This document shows, piece after piece, positions 17,001-23,518 of a stretch of DNA of 34,600 nucleotides. Below the pieces are notes generated by a model, which saw only the letters and a program-made list of their open reading frames with translations, had not been told where the DNA came from and searched no databases. Origin of the DNA: a virus; IMG/VR virus record IMGVR_UViG_3300025460_000011, positions 1-34,600 of that record; one strand, given 5' to 3'. A program made the translations under genes and the position numbers. Numbering within the stretch: the first letter of the stretch is position 1; every line of letters starts with the position of its first letter.

Positions 17001-20000
17001 GGCGCTTGCTCGTCGGGGCGAAATGCCGGGTCAAACTGTGAATCTGAGTCCCGCCTACGGTGAGACCGGCGGGTATATTGGCGGGCACATCAAAATGCGA
17101 CTCGGGGGCGCGACCGAAGAGGAAGACAATCAGCGATACGCCGAGGCTTTAGGTGTCACGCATGGACCTTCATGGGATGACGTGTTTCCCGCAGAATTGC
17201 TCCCCGAAGGAAACTCTCCGGTAAGTGTAGTTGGACACGAAGATGGACACATCGTTGAAGGCGAACGTGTGGGTTGGCCTATGAAGAATGTTGTCGTGAA
17301 CAGCGCCTATCACCCGACAACGAGCGGAGGAGCGGCGGCGTCAACAGATTTTGGTCCTGTTTTCCGAGAACTTCCCGGGGTCACGGAAATTGAACCCGGG
17401 CGGTTTAAGTTTTCGGCTCAAGCCCTGAAAGAGAATTGGCCGAAAGCTGTGCGGGTATATTTGGGGGGGGTGGTTTCCCAAGAAGTGAATTATGGGATTC
17501 CGATTAAGGTCACAGAGGGCGGTGCTGGGGCGGGGGATGCTCAAAACATCGTTCGCTGGGGGAAAGCTATGGGGTTGACCGATGATGAAATCGGTGACCA
17601 TATGATTAAAACGCTTGCCGAGCTAAGAAAAGACTGGCAAGACCCGGCAATCAATGCTATAGTGAAGAAGATGGCCGCAGAGCGGGAGGACGGTATCCCG
17701 AGAACCGTTCTGCAAACTCAAGAACGAGTTGACGATTTATTGAACCAAGTACGAGCAGTGTGGGAGGGACAAAAACATGGCATCACTGAAGGAACTCATG
17801 CAGCAGATGGTGGAGTCGTTCCAGCAACTGAGCCCGGCGCAGCAGGAGGAGGTAAGAAAGTCGCTGCGGAGCCAGTTCAAGGCAGACTCTTCGCCCAAAA
17901 AGGCGGAGACACCTCAGGACTCTTCGCCAAAGCAATAAAACATTACGGCACGACCGAGGACATTCGCAAGGCAGGATATATCGGGCTTGATGGGACGATG
18001 CTGGATTTCTCGGAAGGTCAGGAGGCTCGCACTCTTGACCACGGCGATATTGCATCAATCCCCGGCGTGCAGTCCGCTCACAACTCAAATCCACGTTTTG
18101 ATTTTGTAATGAAAACAGGTGCTATGCGTGTGATTGATGTTCCGCAGTCTAAATGGCTCGGGGTGATGGTTTCTGCCGAACATCCTCCTACGCATGCCCA
18201 ATTGGATAGGCTGACGCCCCTTCTAGAAGGTGGTAGAGATGTTGAGGTTGACTTAATTCACCCCGATTGGGCTCTACCGGGGGGCGCAAGCGCCAAAGAT
18301 GTTCACGACATGGATGGACTACAGCGTGTTGTTCGGGACGCTCAAAAAATGCATGCTGAAGCACAAAGGAGAATAGCAAATGGAAAAGGAACCGAAAACG
18401 CGGACAACGGAACAGTTGGGGGAGGATTTGCTGTACACAGTCAAGCAGATGTCGCCCGAGGAGAAAGCGAAGTTTCGGGAGCGGCTGGACAAAAGTCTCC
18501 AGAAGTGGCTGCCGAAGTATCAAAAACCCCAGAAGTAAAAACTGCCGAAATCCAGAAACCACCCGAGCCGTGGCACGATCAAGCTGCCAATACTATGGCG
18601 AAGGCGGGTGGTTTTACGATTCATCCGACAACGGGCAAGACGCCTACAGAGGGCTATGTCGTGGAAATTGGTCCCGAGCAGCGCAAGCCTGAGGCCGGGG
18701 CAGAGTGGCCGAAGCCCGCTGGCGAGCCTGCCGGGACATTTCATCCGAGCCCCCAAGATATGCAGGAATTTCACGGCGAGAATAAGGCGCTGTTTGACAA
18801 GCATCCTGAATTGCACATCGGCGGGTATGAGGGGGCGTTGGAAGTCAGTGGTGTGACCCGAGATAAGCAAGCGGCGATAGACTTAGCTCACAAGCTAGAC
18901 CAGAAGTCAATCTACGATATCAAAAACAAAAAGGAAATTGAAATCGGCGGAACTGGCAAGACCCGGCAGTTCCCAGACTACCCGATGGAGCAACGTATCA
19001 AGGATTTGGGCGGCGAGACTGGGGGCGTAATTTCAGGTGCCATGGAAGCCAAGAAGGGCGCGACGACGCCTATCGAATCGCCCACGGTTAGCACCCGCGT
19101 GCCGTCGCGCACCGTGAAAGGTGAGACTGTCGAAGACCACACGAACCAGTCGCTCATTTCAGACATGGAAGCCGCGAAGGCTGCACCCGGGTACATCGAC
19201 AAGATGGTGAATCGTGTTAAAGGTGTCCCCGGATTCGTGATGCCCGAAAGCGCGGATGCGCAGACTGCCGCCGATGCATACATTCGGCACGTCGCGGACA
19301 ACATCAAATTCATGTACCGCAAATTGACGCCTGCGGAGATTGCGTACAACGAGCAATGGTACCCAGTCGGCGCTCACGAGCGCGGGCTGGAGGTCGCAAA
19401 GACGCACGACATCACTCCGAACCAAGCGTGGGCAGTGACCTCAGTCGAGTCTCCGATGACGGACTGGAACCAGAACACGGCGCTTGCCGAGCGGACGGTG
19501 GATATTTGGAAGAACCAACAGAACACAAAGTTCACACCTGAGATGCAGAAAGCAGCGGACGAGATTCTCAGTGTCCCCGGGATGGGGAAGTTTGCGCCGC
19601 TCTTCAAATCGTTGCGAGGGAAAACGCTCGCAGGGCTGACGAGCATGCCAGAGAAACAAGCGTGGTGGTTGCGACTGTACGACGAAGGTCACAATCCTCG
19701 GTCATATCAAACGTGGGGACCTGACGGCAAGCCGCTCGGGCTCGCCAAGAACGTGGACGGGTCTGAAGCCAGCGTAGGCTGGAGTTTTCAGAATCACATT
19801 CAGAAAGCGATTTCGATTCTGCGAGACGGCTCTCCCGAGAATATCAGCAAGCAACTCGGCTACGGGCACAAGGTTCGCAACTTCTACAACAACCAAGCCG
19901 CACCGGACGACCCGCGATTCTTGACGATTGATACGCACGCGGTCGCGGCAGGGCAGTTGCGCCCGCTGGCGGGCAAGCACCCCGACGTTGGGTCGAACTT

Positions 20001-20508
20001 TGGAACCATCAGCAACGGTCCCCATGGACTCAGCGGCACATATCCGCTGCACGACGCCGCGTATCGACTCGCAGCGAAAGAACTTGACATTCCCATACCG
20101 AGTAGGCTACAATCACCAGTATGGGCGAAGATACGCGAGGTCTTCACGGACGACTTCAAGACCAAGGAAAATATCAACGCGGTAGATGCAATCTGGAGAC
20201 AACACAATGACGGAAAAATCACAGCCGACGAAGCCCGAAACCAAATCTGGGACTACGCAGCCCGATGGCACGATGAAGTTGCTAGAGGAGTACGGAATCC
20301 CGCTGACCAGAGAGAACTATTTACTGCTGGCGTTCGGGGGGAACCCGCCGAAGGAGCCGCTGGACGGGGAGATCGAGGCGGAACTCCCGTGGTCGATCAG
20401 ACACCTGAGACCCCTGAAGTAAGCATCTTCGCCAAGCCTGCTCCAAAAGCCAAGGGTAATATCTCGCTGGAATTCCTCAAGGGCGGTCTCAAGAAACTCG
20501 GCAAATAA
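14029..20508 (+). CDS. Giant polyvalent protein: GNAT, radical SAM, M41-like
   Basis: 2159 residues; GTG at 14029 after CGGAGA. Segments in order: ~340-455 GNAT-like (Q385-RK-G388-I-A390-T); ~584-735 Rossmann/B12-binding-like, without a visible DxHxxG; ~740-970 radical SAM with C752, C756 and C759 (CLHKCAFC), then ELGIESYNDPILKSMHKP and IGYPGET; ~1040-1245 FtsH/M41-like peptidase with H1070-E-x-x-H1074, LGGVVSQE and GAGAGD1170; ~1298-1450 a polyvalent-protein domain (HYGTTEDIRKAGYIGLDG); ~1525-1655 a second (GGFTIHPTTGKTPTEGY); ~1710-2075 a DUF7178-like domain (KVRNFYNN, IDTHAVAAGQ). Linkers are Pro/Ala/Glu-rich. Proteins of this class are thought to be ejected with phage DNA to act in the new host. 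Domain calls are by motif. Confidence 0.85.
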   Translation: MATDTATPTISAPPAPPEDQLGAGGTPSIQTAPPATIPDENTSTLIWHHIINKSQKSPAAEKEYNDHAAATEKENADKEALYRDNPAEFKKQNPYEYIYRKTYDYVKDSVEAEPKRALAPGMAKQPVSLGKLGTTTPEKAIDDLTTNGLQDLSLGALSQPGGKPTMMAQPIPLMGRLGEVEPAETGGGLGPVKPVEGPETGFEMSREHVRTLKDLGYSNQAITHFNAGEVQDIIANKTPAPPEAAPAAETKPTAAAEKKPAGKEAVAAPEGAEISPHVTFKTVGGKEVEAPQGIERRDYTTRPFPSGQLTRVGRMADTTFNIIRQHEAEAQGGTVQQPTIKTEGPDWEHLQSAYVGGKKIGSLGYKTDVEGNARIYGAQVTPEMQRKGIATKMYLSAFDKARADGVLSISSDPTHVSPAATGVWRNLQASGLPIENITHPNGTPGFRLNLQPPETPATKNLPDWLKKDPLTTNETHATSVPLIPSPEGTAVGRVDKPDVPVAALSDSMAKVGGKMVAPPTPPKPTVNPETAPIAAVPMPKLERTQIQGGASTQPYPTYHEASNDQTNPWVRRSVDPANSASPTNENRLLMVQFASDLINGGLKTETKDEASQYYDKLYSGFRPGYARMQDFWEIPQWHGFVARNFPDADVYVVRDMEQAKKFLNDAKYGRVTFSALDVNKHLIRDLASNYSGHVDVGGYVAPETFSDLPNVKWHDSMESLTKDAGVEYKGGADYRHYAGSDVIPRLTMSKGCLHKCAFCTVEKQLVMPPKEDIEQQADAIAQLGSKLVYLNDKTFGQAKNYQDLAELNTRMKEKNPNFQGFVVQTTAAQMGKIPADWLAKSGIKYVELGIESYNDPILKSMHKPATENIINKAVDKLRQNNITLIPNILIGYPGETAETYANTLKFLQDNRDIISHANIYNLALYENTELGKSMTTASPDDFNENVLEKSFHKDPALHQQFAGDLYGAASKLLEATPTPLRQPTPEPQFHQALARRGEMPGQTVNLSPAYGETGGYIGGHIKMRLGGATEEEDNQRYAEALGVTHGPSWDDVFPAELLPEGNSPVSVVGHEDGHIVEGERVGWPMKNVVVNSAYHPTTSGGAAASTDFGPVFRELPGVTEIEPGRFKFSAQALKENWPKAVRVYLGGVVSQEVNYGIPIKVTEGGAGAGDAQNIVRWGKAMGLTDDEIGDHMIKTLAELRKDWQDPAINAIVKKMAAEREDGIPRTVLQTQERVDDLLNQVRAVWEGQKHGITEGTHAADGGVVPATEPGAAGGGKKVAAEPVQGRLFAQKGGDTSGLFAKAIKHYGTTEDIRKAGYIGLDGTMLDFSEGQEARTLDHGDIASIPGVQSAHNSNPRFDFVMKTGAMRVIDVPQSKWLGVMVSAEHPPTHAQLDRLTPLLEGGRDVEVDLIHPDWALPGGASAKDVHDMDGLQRVVRDAQKMHAEAQRRIANGKGTENADNGTVGGGFAVHSQADVARGESEVSGAAGQKSPEVAAEVSKTPEVKTAEIQKPPEPWHDQAANTMAKAGGFTIHPTTGKTPTEGYVVEIGPEQRKPEAGAEWPKPAGEPAGTFHPSPQDMQEFHGENKALFDKHPELHIGGYEGALEVSGVTRDKQAAIDLAHKLDQKSIYDIKNKKEIEIGGTGKTRQFPDYPMEQRIKDLGGETGGVISGAMEAKKGATTPIESPTVSTRVPSRTVKGETVEDHTNQSLISDMEAAKAAPGYIDKMVNRVKGVPGFVMPESADAQTAADAYIRHVADNIKFMYRKLTPAEIAYNEQWYPVGAHERGLEVAKTHDITPNQAWAVTSVESPMTDWNQNTALAERTVDIWKNQQNTKFTPEMQKAADEILSVPGMGKFAPLFKSLRGKTLAGLTSMPEKQAWWLRLYDEGHNPRSYQTWGPDGKPLGLAKNVDGSEASVGWSFQNHIQKAISILRDGSPENISKQLGYGHKVRNFYNNQAAPDDPRFLTIDTHAVAAGQLRPLAGKHPDVGSNFGTISNGPHGLSGTYPLHDAAYRLAAKELDIPIPSRLQSPVWAKIREVFTDDFKTKENINAVDAIWRQHNDGKITADEARNQIWDYAARWHDEVARGVRNPADQRELFTAGVRGEPAEGAAGRGDRGGTPVVDQTPETPEVSIFAKPAPKAKGNISLEFLKGGLKKLGK
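17777..17938 (+). CDS. Small embedded gene in the giant ORF, +1 frame
   Basis: 53 residues, starting MASLKELMQQMVESFQQL and ending SSPKQ, in the +1 frame relative to the host gene. GGAGG (17763-17767) lies 9 bases before the ATG. The protein is a convincing amphipathic helix (QQLSPAQQEEVRKSL) with a charged tail. The host frame here is a low-complexity linker just after the M41-like domain, which is consistent with overprinting. It shares Q-[LM]-SP-x6-R-x-x-L with the embedded gene at 18380, suggesting paralogy. Function unknown. Confidence 0.55.
   Translation: MASLKELMQQMVESFQQLSPAQQEEVRKSLRSQFKADSSPKKAETPQDSSPKQ
18380..18538 (+). CDS. Second small embedded gene, +1 frame
   Basis: 52 residues (MEKEPKTRTTEQLGEDLLY, then TVKQMSPEEKAKFRERLDKS, ending YQKPQK), again in the +1 frame. 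AAGGAG (18366-18371) is 8 bases before the ATG, an ideal spacing. The host frame is a Gly/Ala/Glu-rich linker between two polyvalent domains. The helix with QMSPEEKAKFRERL parallels that at 17777. Two related small proteins in two linkers of the same giant gene make chance less likely than either alone. Confidence 0.55.
   Translation: MEKEPKTRTTEQLGEDLLYTVKQMSPEEKAKFRERLDKSLQKWLPKYQKPQK
20207..20422 (+). CDS. Third embedded gene: conserved-type small phage protein
   Basis: 71 residues in the +1 frame near the 3' end of the giant gene; GGAG (20194-20197) precedes the ATG by 9 bases. After a polar N-terminus it reads LLEEYGIPLTRENYLLLAFG, then GNPPKEPLDGEIEAELP. That pattern (GIPLTRENYL ... 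GNPP) I associate with many small unnamed phage proteins, so this is probably a genuine gene rather than a shadow. It overlaps the host frame for its whole length. Function unknown. Confidence 0.65.
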   Translation: MTEKSQPTKPETKSGTTQPDGTMKLLEEYGIPLTRENYLLLAFGGNPPKEPLDGEIEAELPWSIRHLRPLK

Positions 20509-20512
20509 GAAA

Positions 20513-20528
20513 GGGAGCCTTGGCTCCC
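20513..20528. terminator. Hairpin between converging genes
   Basis: GGGAGCC-TT-GGCTCCC, a perfect 7-bp stem, lies between the end of the giant gene (+) and the end of the secreted protein (-). Read on the minus strand it is followed by TTTCTTATTT, a usable T-tract, so it mainly terminates the minus-strand gene. On the plus strand there is no T-run. Confidence 0.75.
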
Positions 20529-20553
20529 CGTCCCAGACACTGCGGAATGAATG

Positions 20554-21558
20554 TTACTTGGTGATGGTGTCGTTTGTGACCACACACTTGCACGGTGGTT
20601 TGCGATACGGCATCTTCCGGGCGGCGGCTGCCACGCTAGGCGCGGGCGGGACAACCGGCGCAGGAATCACCGTCACTGGAATATTCACCGTGACATCAGG
20701 CACTGAGAGTTGCAATTGCGGTTCGGGGACTGGTGCAGGAGTAGGAACCACGACGGGAACCGCCTGAGGTAGACAGTCATCCATCGTGACGCCCGCTGCC
20801 TTCACGTACTTGTTTGTGAGATACACCTTGCATCGGGCGGTGACGCTCGGCGCTAGGCGTGCGGCTTCAAGAATGGCGCAATTCTCGTCAATCTTGCCGC
20901 CGCCGAATGAAAACCCAAATGCCGTTCCCGAACCGCCGCCGCTATAGCCTTTGAAGCACGGCGTTGTCGGAAGTACGGTCGGAGCCATCGCAGGCGGTGC
21001 TTGTCTCGGGATATTCTCGGTATAGGTTGCATTGTTAGACCCATTTGCTGACGCCGAGGAGTTGCCCGAGTTGTTCACTGACTGCGTCTGCGTTTGCTTT
21101 TGGTTTCCGCCGTTGGCGGTAGCGGAACCTCCTGTACCTCCCATTGCAGTGTTGCTTGAGGTGACAGTAGAATTCCCCGCATTGGAAACCGTAGCATAAC
21201 CGTTACCACCTGTTGCGTTCCCTCCTGTGGCGGTAGACTGAGAGGATGCCCGCCCACCAGTCGCCGAAGAGTTCGCACTAGATTGCGAAGCCGCTTGGCT
21301 GGTACTGGACGACTGCGAGTTTGCATTTGAATTTCCTCCTGTGGTCGGGGGAGCGGGTGGAGTTACAGGAACGACTTCGCACTCGTACACCTGACCGTTG
21401 TAGTTTGCAAGCTGTCCGTCACCATCACCAAAAGTTCCGGTGGTGGTTGAAGGCACGAGAACCCGCTCGGCGAGGGGGTCACTGCAATTCCACGCCTTCG
21501 CAGGCACTGCACTGCACAGCAGAAACAAAAACACGAAGAACCACGGCTTCTTGGTCAT
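20554..21558 (-). CDS. Secreted Ser/Asn/Gly-rich low-complexity protein
   Basis: 334 residues. AGGAG lies about 8 bases before the ATG at 21558. Residues 1-22 are a signal peptide (MTKKPWFFVFLFLLCSAVPAKA). A short Cys-containing domain follows (WNCSDPLAERVL ... YECEVVPV), then ~110 residues of Ser, Asn, Gly and Thr repeats. Next comes a Cys-bearing domain (CFKGYSGGGSGTAFGFSFGG, DENCAILEAARLAPS). It ends with Pro/Val-rich sequence and CKC. The C-terminal pattern, FGFS-x-GG followed by D-x-NC-x-x-LE, recalls a family of phage secreted or virion-tip proteins with long Asn/Thr tracts. It could be displayed on the cell surface or be part of a lysis or superinfection-exclusion set; this is not proven. 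Confidence 0.8.
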   Translation of the reverse strand: MTKKPWFFVFLFLLCSAVPAKAWNCSDPLAERVLVPSTTTGTFGDGDGQLANYNGQVYECEVVPVTPPAPPTTGGNSNANSQSSSTSQAASQSSANSSATGGRASSQSTATGGNATGGNGYATVSNAGNSTVTSSNTAMGGTGGSATANGGNQKQTQTQSVNNSGNSSASANGSNNATYTENIPRQAPPAMAPTVLPTTPCFKGYSGGGSGTAFGFSFGGGKIDENCAILEAARLAPSVTARCKVYLTNKYVKAAGVTMDDCLPQAVPVVVPTPAPVPEPQLQLSVPDVTVNIPVTVIPAPVVPPAPSVAAAARKMPYRKPPCKCVVTNDTITK

Positions 21559-21591
21559 TCACACTTCTCCTCGTCGGGGTTGCCGACACTT

Positions 21592-21780
21592 CTATGCTCG
21601 CTGCGTACGTTGTGCGAGCAATCTGATTTGCCGGTCCAGCATAATCCACTGGATTCGCTCGGTGAGCGTCGGCTGACTGACGTAGGCGGGAGCGGGCGGC
21701 ACAGATAGGGCTGGCTGCTCGGTTTCGCCTAACTCTTCGGCTACTTCTGGACTAAAACAACTGGAGTAGTTTCGCTGCAT
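21592..21780 (-). CDS. Small unknown protein
   Basis: 62 residues from the ATG at 21780, chosen because AGGAGG lies five bases upstream; the frame is open to 21990, but that part reads as non-protein. The sequence starts MQRNYSSCFSPEVAEELGET, has a Pro/Ala hinge, and ends in a basic amphipathic helix (LTERIQWIMLDRQIRLLAQR). It overlaps the end of the upstream small gene by 40 bases, so the two are probably translated together. Function unknown. Confidence 0.65.
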   Translation of the reverse strand: MQRNYSSCFSPEVAEELGETEQPALSVPPAPAYVSQPTLTERIQWIMLDRQIRLLAQRTQRA

Positions 21781-21968
21781 GGTGCCTCCTGTCGCGGTTG
21801 CGCTGCCTGAGAAAGGGAATCGGCGTGAAACTGAGCCTGACGGTCCACAAGTTCGGAGTCCGTCATATTCGCAAGGACACGACGAAATGTCGGGTTGCTG
21901 TGGCGTCCAAGCAGACGGGCTCGGATGGTGCCTGCCATGATTCGGACTTTCATTTCTTTTCCGCTCAT
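21741..21968 (-). CDS. Small basic protein, first of minus cluster
   Basis: 75 residues; ATG at 21968 with AGGAGG about 8 bases upstream. The N-terminal half is basic (MSGKEMKVRIMAGTIRARLL, then RHSNPTFRRVL), followed by ANMTDSELVDRQAQFHADSL and a polar tail. It may bind nucleic acid or a protein partner; no family was recognised. It is the first gene behind the operator-like promoter at 22018-22032 and is followed by the 62-residue gene and the secreted protein. Confidence 0.65.
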   Translation of the reverse strand: MSGKEMKVRIMAGTIRARLLGRHSNPTFRRVLANMTDSELVDRQAQFHADSLSQAAQPRQEAPCSETTPVVLVQK

Positions 21969-22017
21969 CGGTAATTCCTCCTGACGACATAATTACAAAG
22001 GATGCCCCCGGCTGTCC

Positions 22018-22032
22018 ATAGTACTTTCGTAC
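22018..22032 (-). promoter_or_regulatory. GTACNNNNGTACTAT operator over minus-strand -10
   Basis: On the minus strand GTAC-GAAA-GTAC-TAT; the last six bases TACTAT (22018-22023) would be the -10 for the minus cluster. The -35 is poor. The palindrome itself is 22021-22032. It lies 11 bp upstream of the divergent plus-strand -35, so one protein bound here could control both directions. Confidence 0.65.
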
Positions 22033-22043
22033 TAATTTGGGGC

Positions 22044-22073
22044 TTGACTTTTGGCGGCGGCGGGGTGTACACT
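22044..22073 (+). promoter_or_regulatory. Sigma70-like promoter, leaderless output
   Basis: TTGACT (22044-22049), 18 bp, TACACT (22068-22073). Counting seven bases on from the -10 gives 22080, which is the A of the ATG of the next gene. Confidence 0.7.
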
Positions 22074-22079
22074 CTCAGC

Positions 22080-22397
22080 ATGACGCCCATGACGCCAGAT
22101 CAATTCTTGATGTGTGTTGAGTTGATTTTGCTTGGGGTGATTGTGTGGCAGGGGGAATTGATTCGGCGGTACGAGAAGTGGACCTACGAAATGAACCGGG
22201 AACGCTGGGATGAGAGGGCAAAATGGCGCGAAGCAAAAAGGCAACAACAGTTGAAGAAAGACAGCACAATACCGACCTCCGAATCCAACGCAAATTCGGC
22301 ATCACCCTCGCCGACCGAGAGCAGCGAGCCAAAGACCAAGAAGGCCAGTGCAAAATCTGCGGGGGTCCCCTTGACGCCTACGGACCTCCCAACGTAG
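22080..22397 (+). CDS. Small membrane-anchored protein
   Basis: 105 residues from the ATG at 22080, which coincides with the predicted transcription start; a second ATG is at 22089. One membrane segment, residues ~10-28 (FLMCVELILLGVIVWQGEL), is followed by a strongly charged helix (RRYEKWTYEMNRERWDERAK) and a Ser/Thr/Pro/Lys-rich tail. Topology suggests a single-pass protein with a coiled-coil; a lysis-related (spanin-like) role is possible but unproven. The last 175 bases overlap the HNH gene in another frame, and the low-complexity tail lies exactly in that overlap. Confidence 0.6.
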   Translation: MTPMTPDQFLMCVELILLGVIVWQGELIRRYEKWTYEMNRERWDERAKWREAKRQQQLKKDSTIPTSESNANSASPSPTESSEPKTKKASAKSAGVPLTPTDLPT

Positions 22398-22711
22398 ACC
22401 ATTTTCATTTCCACGTAAGGGCGTACCGGACGATGCCCGGCGGATGGGCCCGCTTCGCGCTGGCGGGAAAGTGGAGTGCCTACGGGTACGACGAGGCAGG
22501 GCAGGTAAAATGTACACGAGTGGCGGCTACAAAAGCGGCGGCTGTGTCCGCTGTGACACAGGCGATGATGCCGTGGTCAATTCGGGGGCTTCTCTGCTTC
22601 AAATGTAATAGAGGACTAGGCTACGTTGAGCGATTCTTCAACGCCGCGTCTCATCCTGAGAATCTCCTGCCGGTCGTCGCATACCTCCGAGCGAGGCTTG
22701 AAAAGGCTTGA
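22223..22711 (+). CDS. HNH endonuclease, endonuclease VII-like
   Basis: 162 residues; ATG at 22223 after GAGAGGG. A basic N-terminal helix (RIQRKFGITLADREQRAKDQ) leads to the core: CKICGGPLDAYG, VDHFHF with the catalytic DHxH-type motif, and SIRGLLCFKCNRGLGYVERF with the second CxxC. A ~60-residue insert separates the two halves, so the protein is longer than the minimal family. The start lies inside the previous gene. It is the second of three endonuclease VII-like genes in this window and may be mobile. Confidence 0.85.
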   Translation: MARSKKATTVEERQHNTDLRIQRKFGITLADREQRAKDQEGQCKICGGPLDAYGPPNVDHFHFHVRAYRTMPGGWARFALAGKWSAYGYDEAGQVKCTRVAATKAAAVSAVTQAMMPWSIRGLLCFKCNRGLGYVERFFNAASHPENLLPVVAYLRARLEKA

Positions 22712-22736
22712 CATCTGACCCGTACTTTGGTACTAT
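22708..22736 (+). promoter_or_regulatory. Promoter with GTACNNNNGTACTAT operator
   Basis: TTGACA (22708-22713), 17 bp, TACTAT (22731-22736). The motif GTAC-TTTG-GTAC-TAT spans 22722-22736 and so covers the -10. A bound repressor would block polymerase. The expected start is about 22743, ten bases before the ATG at 22753, leaving GAGG as ribosome binding site. Confidence 0.8.
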
Positions 22737-22752
22737 ATCCGAGTGAGGTTCT

Positions 22753-23517
22753 ATGACCGACACTGCAACACCAACGAAACCCGTTTCAGAAATCACCAAA
22801 ATCTCTAATGATATAACGTGGATTAAGGCGCACATTCTTGTAGCGCTGCTCGCCATCGCTTTGATTGCTGGCAGCATCATCGGCGGCGTTGCCTTGTTCC
22901 AGAGTCTGATTGAGAAGCACGACGCTCGGGTCGCAGCGGCTCAGCTTGCGAAAGAGGGCGTAGACACGGCAACTCAGGCGGCTCTTGTCGCCGAGTTGGC
23001 GAAGGAACATTCGGACGACGTTGCCCGCGATGCCACCCAGACGGCGCTTATCACTAATCTGATTGCTCAGATGGCGGCAGAGCGTGCGGCGACCGCGAAA
23101 CAAGTCACCACGGACGCGACACTCAACGCTCAAGCGGCGGCGGCACGGCTTTTGGAGCAAACACACGCCGACGCCAGCGAATTGACTGTAAACGGCGATG
23201 CTGTTACGATGACGCTACCGATGACTCGCACGGTTGTCGCTGATATGGACCTCTATGCGCAGGCTCAGTCGGACGTGACGAATCTCACGGGGCAATTGGC
23301 GGCGCAAACGGTTCTCACGACCGACGCAAATACCGAGTTGGCGACGGCGAATAAGGTGATTGCGGCAGACAAGGACGAACTGGTTCAGGCGGTGAAAGCG
23401 GATGATGCCGCGTGCAACGTGCGGGTTGATGCTGAAGCCGCGAAGGGTCGCAAGCGCACCTTTTGGGGCACTATCGGTGGCGTAATCGCTGGTCTATTCC
23501 TCGGAGGCAAGATTTAA
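22753..23517 (+). CDS. Membrane-anchored coiled-coil protein
   Basis: 254 residues; ATG at 22753. One membrane helix at ~28-52 (ILVALLAIALIAGSIIGGVA) is followed by a long Ala/Thr/Gln-rich helical region (residues ~58-220), probably coiled coil. A C-terminal glycine-rich hydrophobic hairpin (TFWGTIGGVIAGLFLGGK) looks like a glycine zipper. It may be an inner-membrane protein with a long periplasmic or cytoplasmic rod; a spanin-like or superinfection-exclusion role would fit, but nothing proves it. It has its own operator-controlled promoter. Confidence 0.75.
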   Translation: MTDTATPTKPVSEITKISNDITWIKAHILVALLAIALIAGSIIGGVALFQSLIEKHDARVAAAQLAKEGVDTATQAALVAELAKEHSDDVARDATQTALITNLIAQMAAERAATAKQVTTDATLNAQAAAARLLEQTHADASELTVNGDAVTMTLPMTRTVVADMDLYAQAQSDVTNLTGQLAAQTVLTTDANTELATANKVIAADKDELVQAVKADDAACNVRVDAEAAKGRKRTFWGTIGGVIAGLFLGGKI

Positions 23518-23518
23518 C

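Noticed and set aside
21781-21990. Long N-terminal extension of the 62-residue minus gene
   Set aside because: The extension overlaps a better gene (21741-21968), reads as non-protein, and a strong AGGAGG supports the ATG at 21780.
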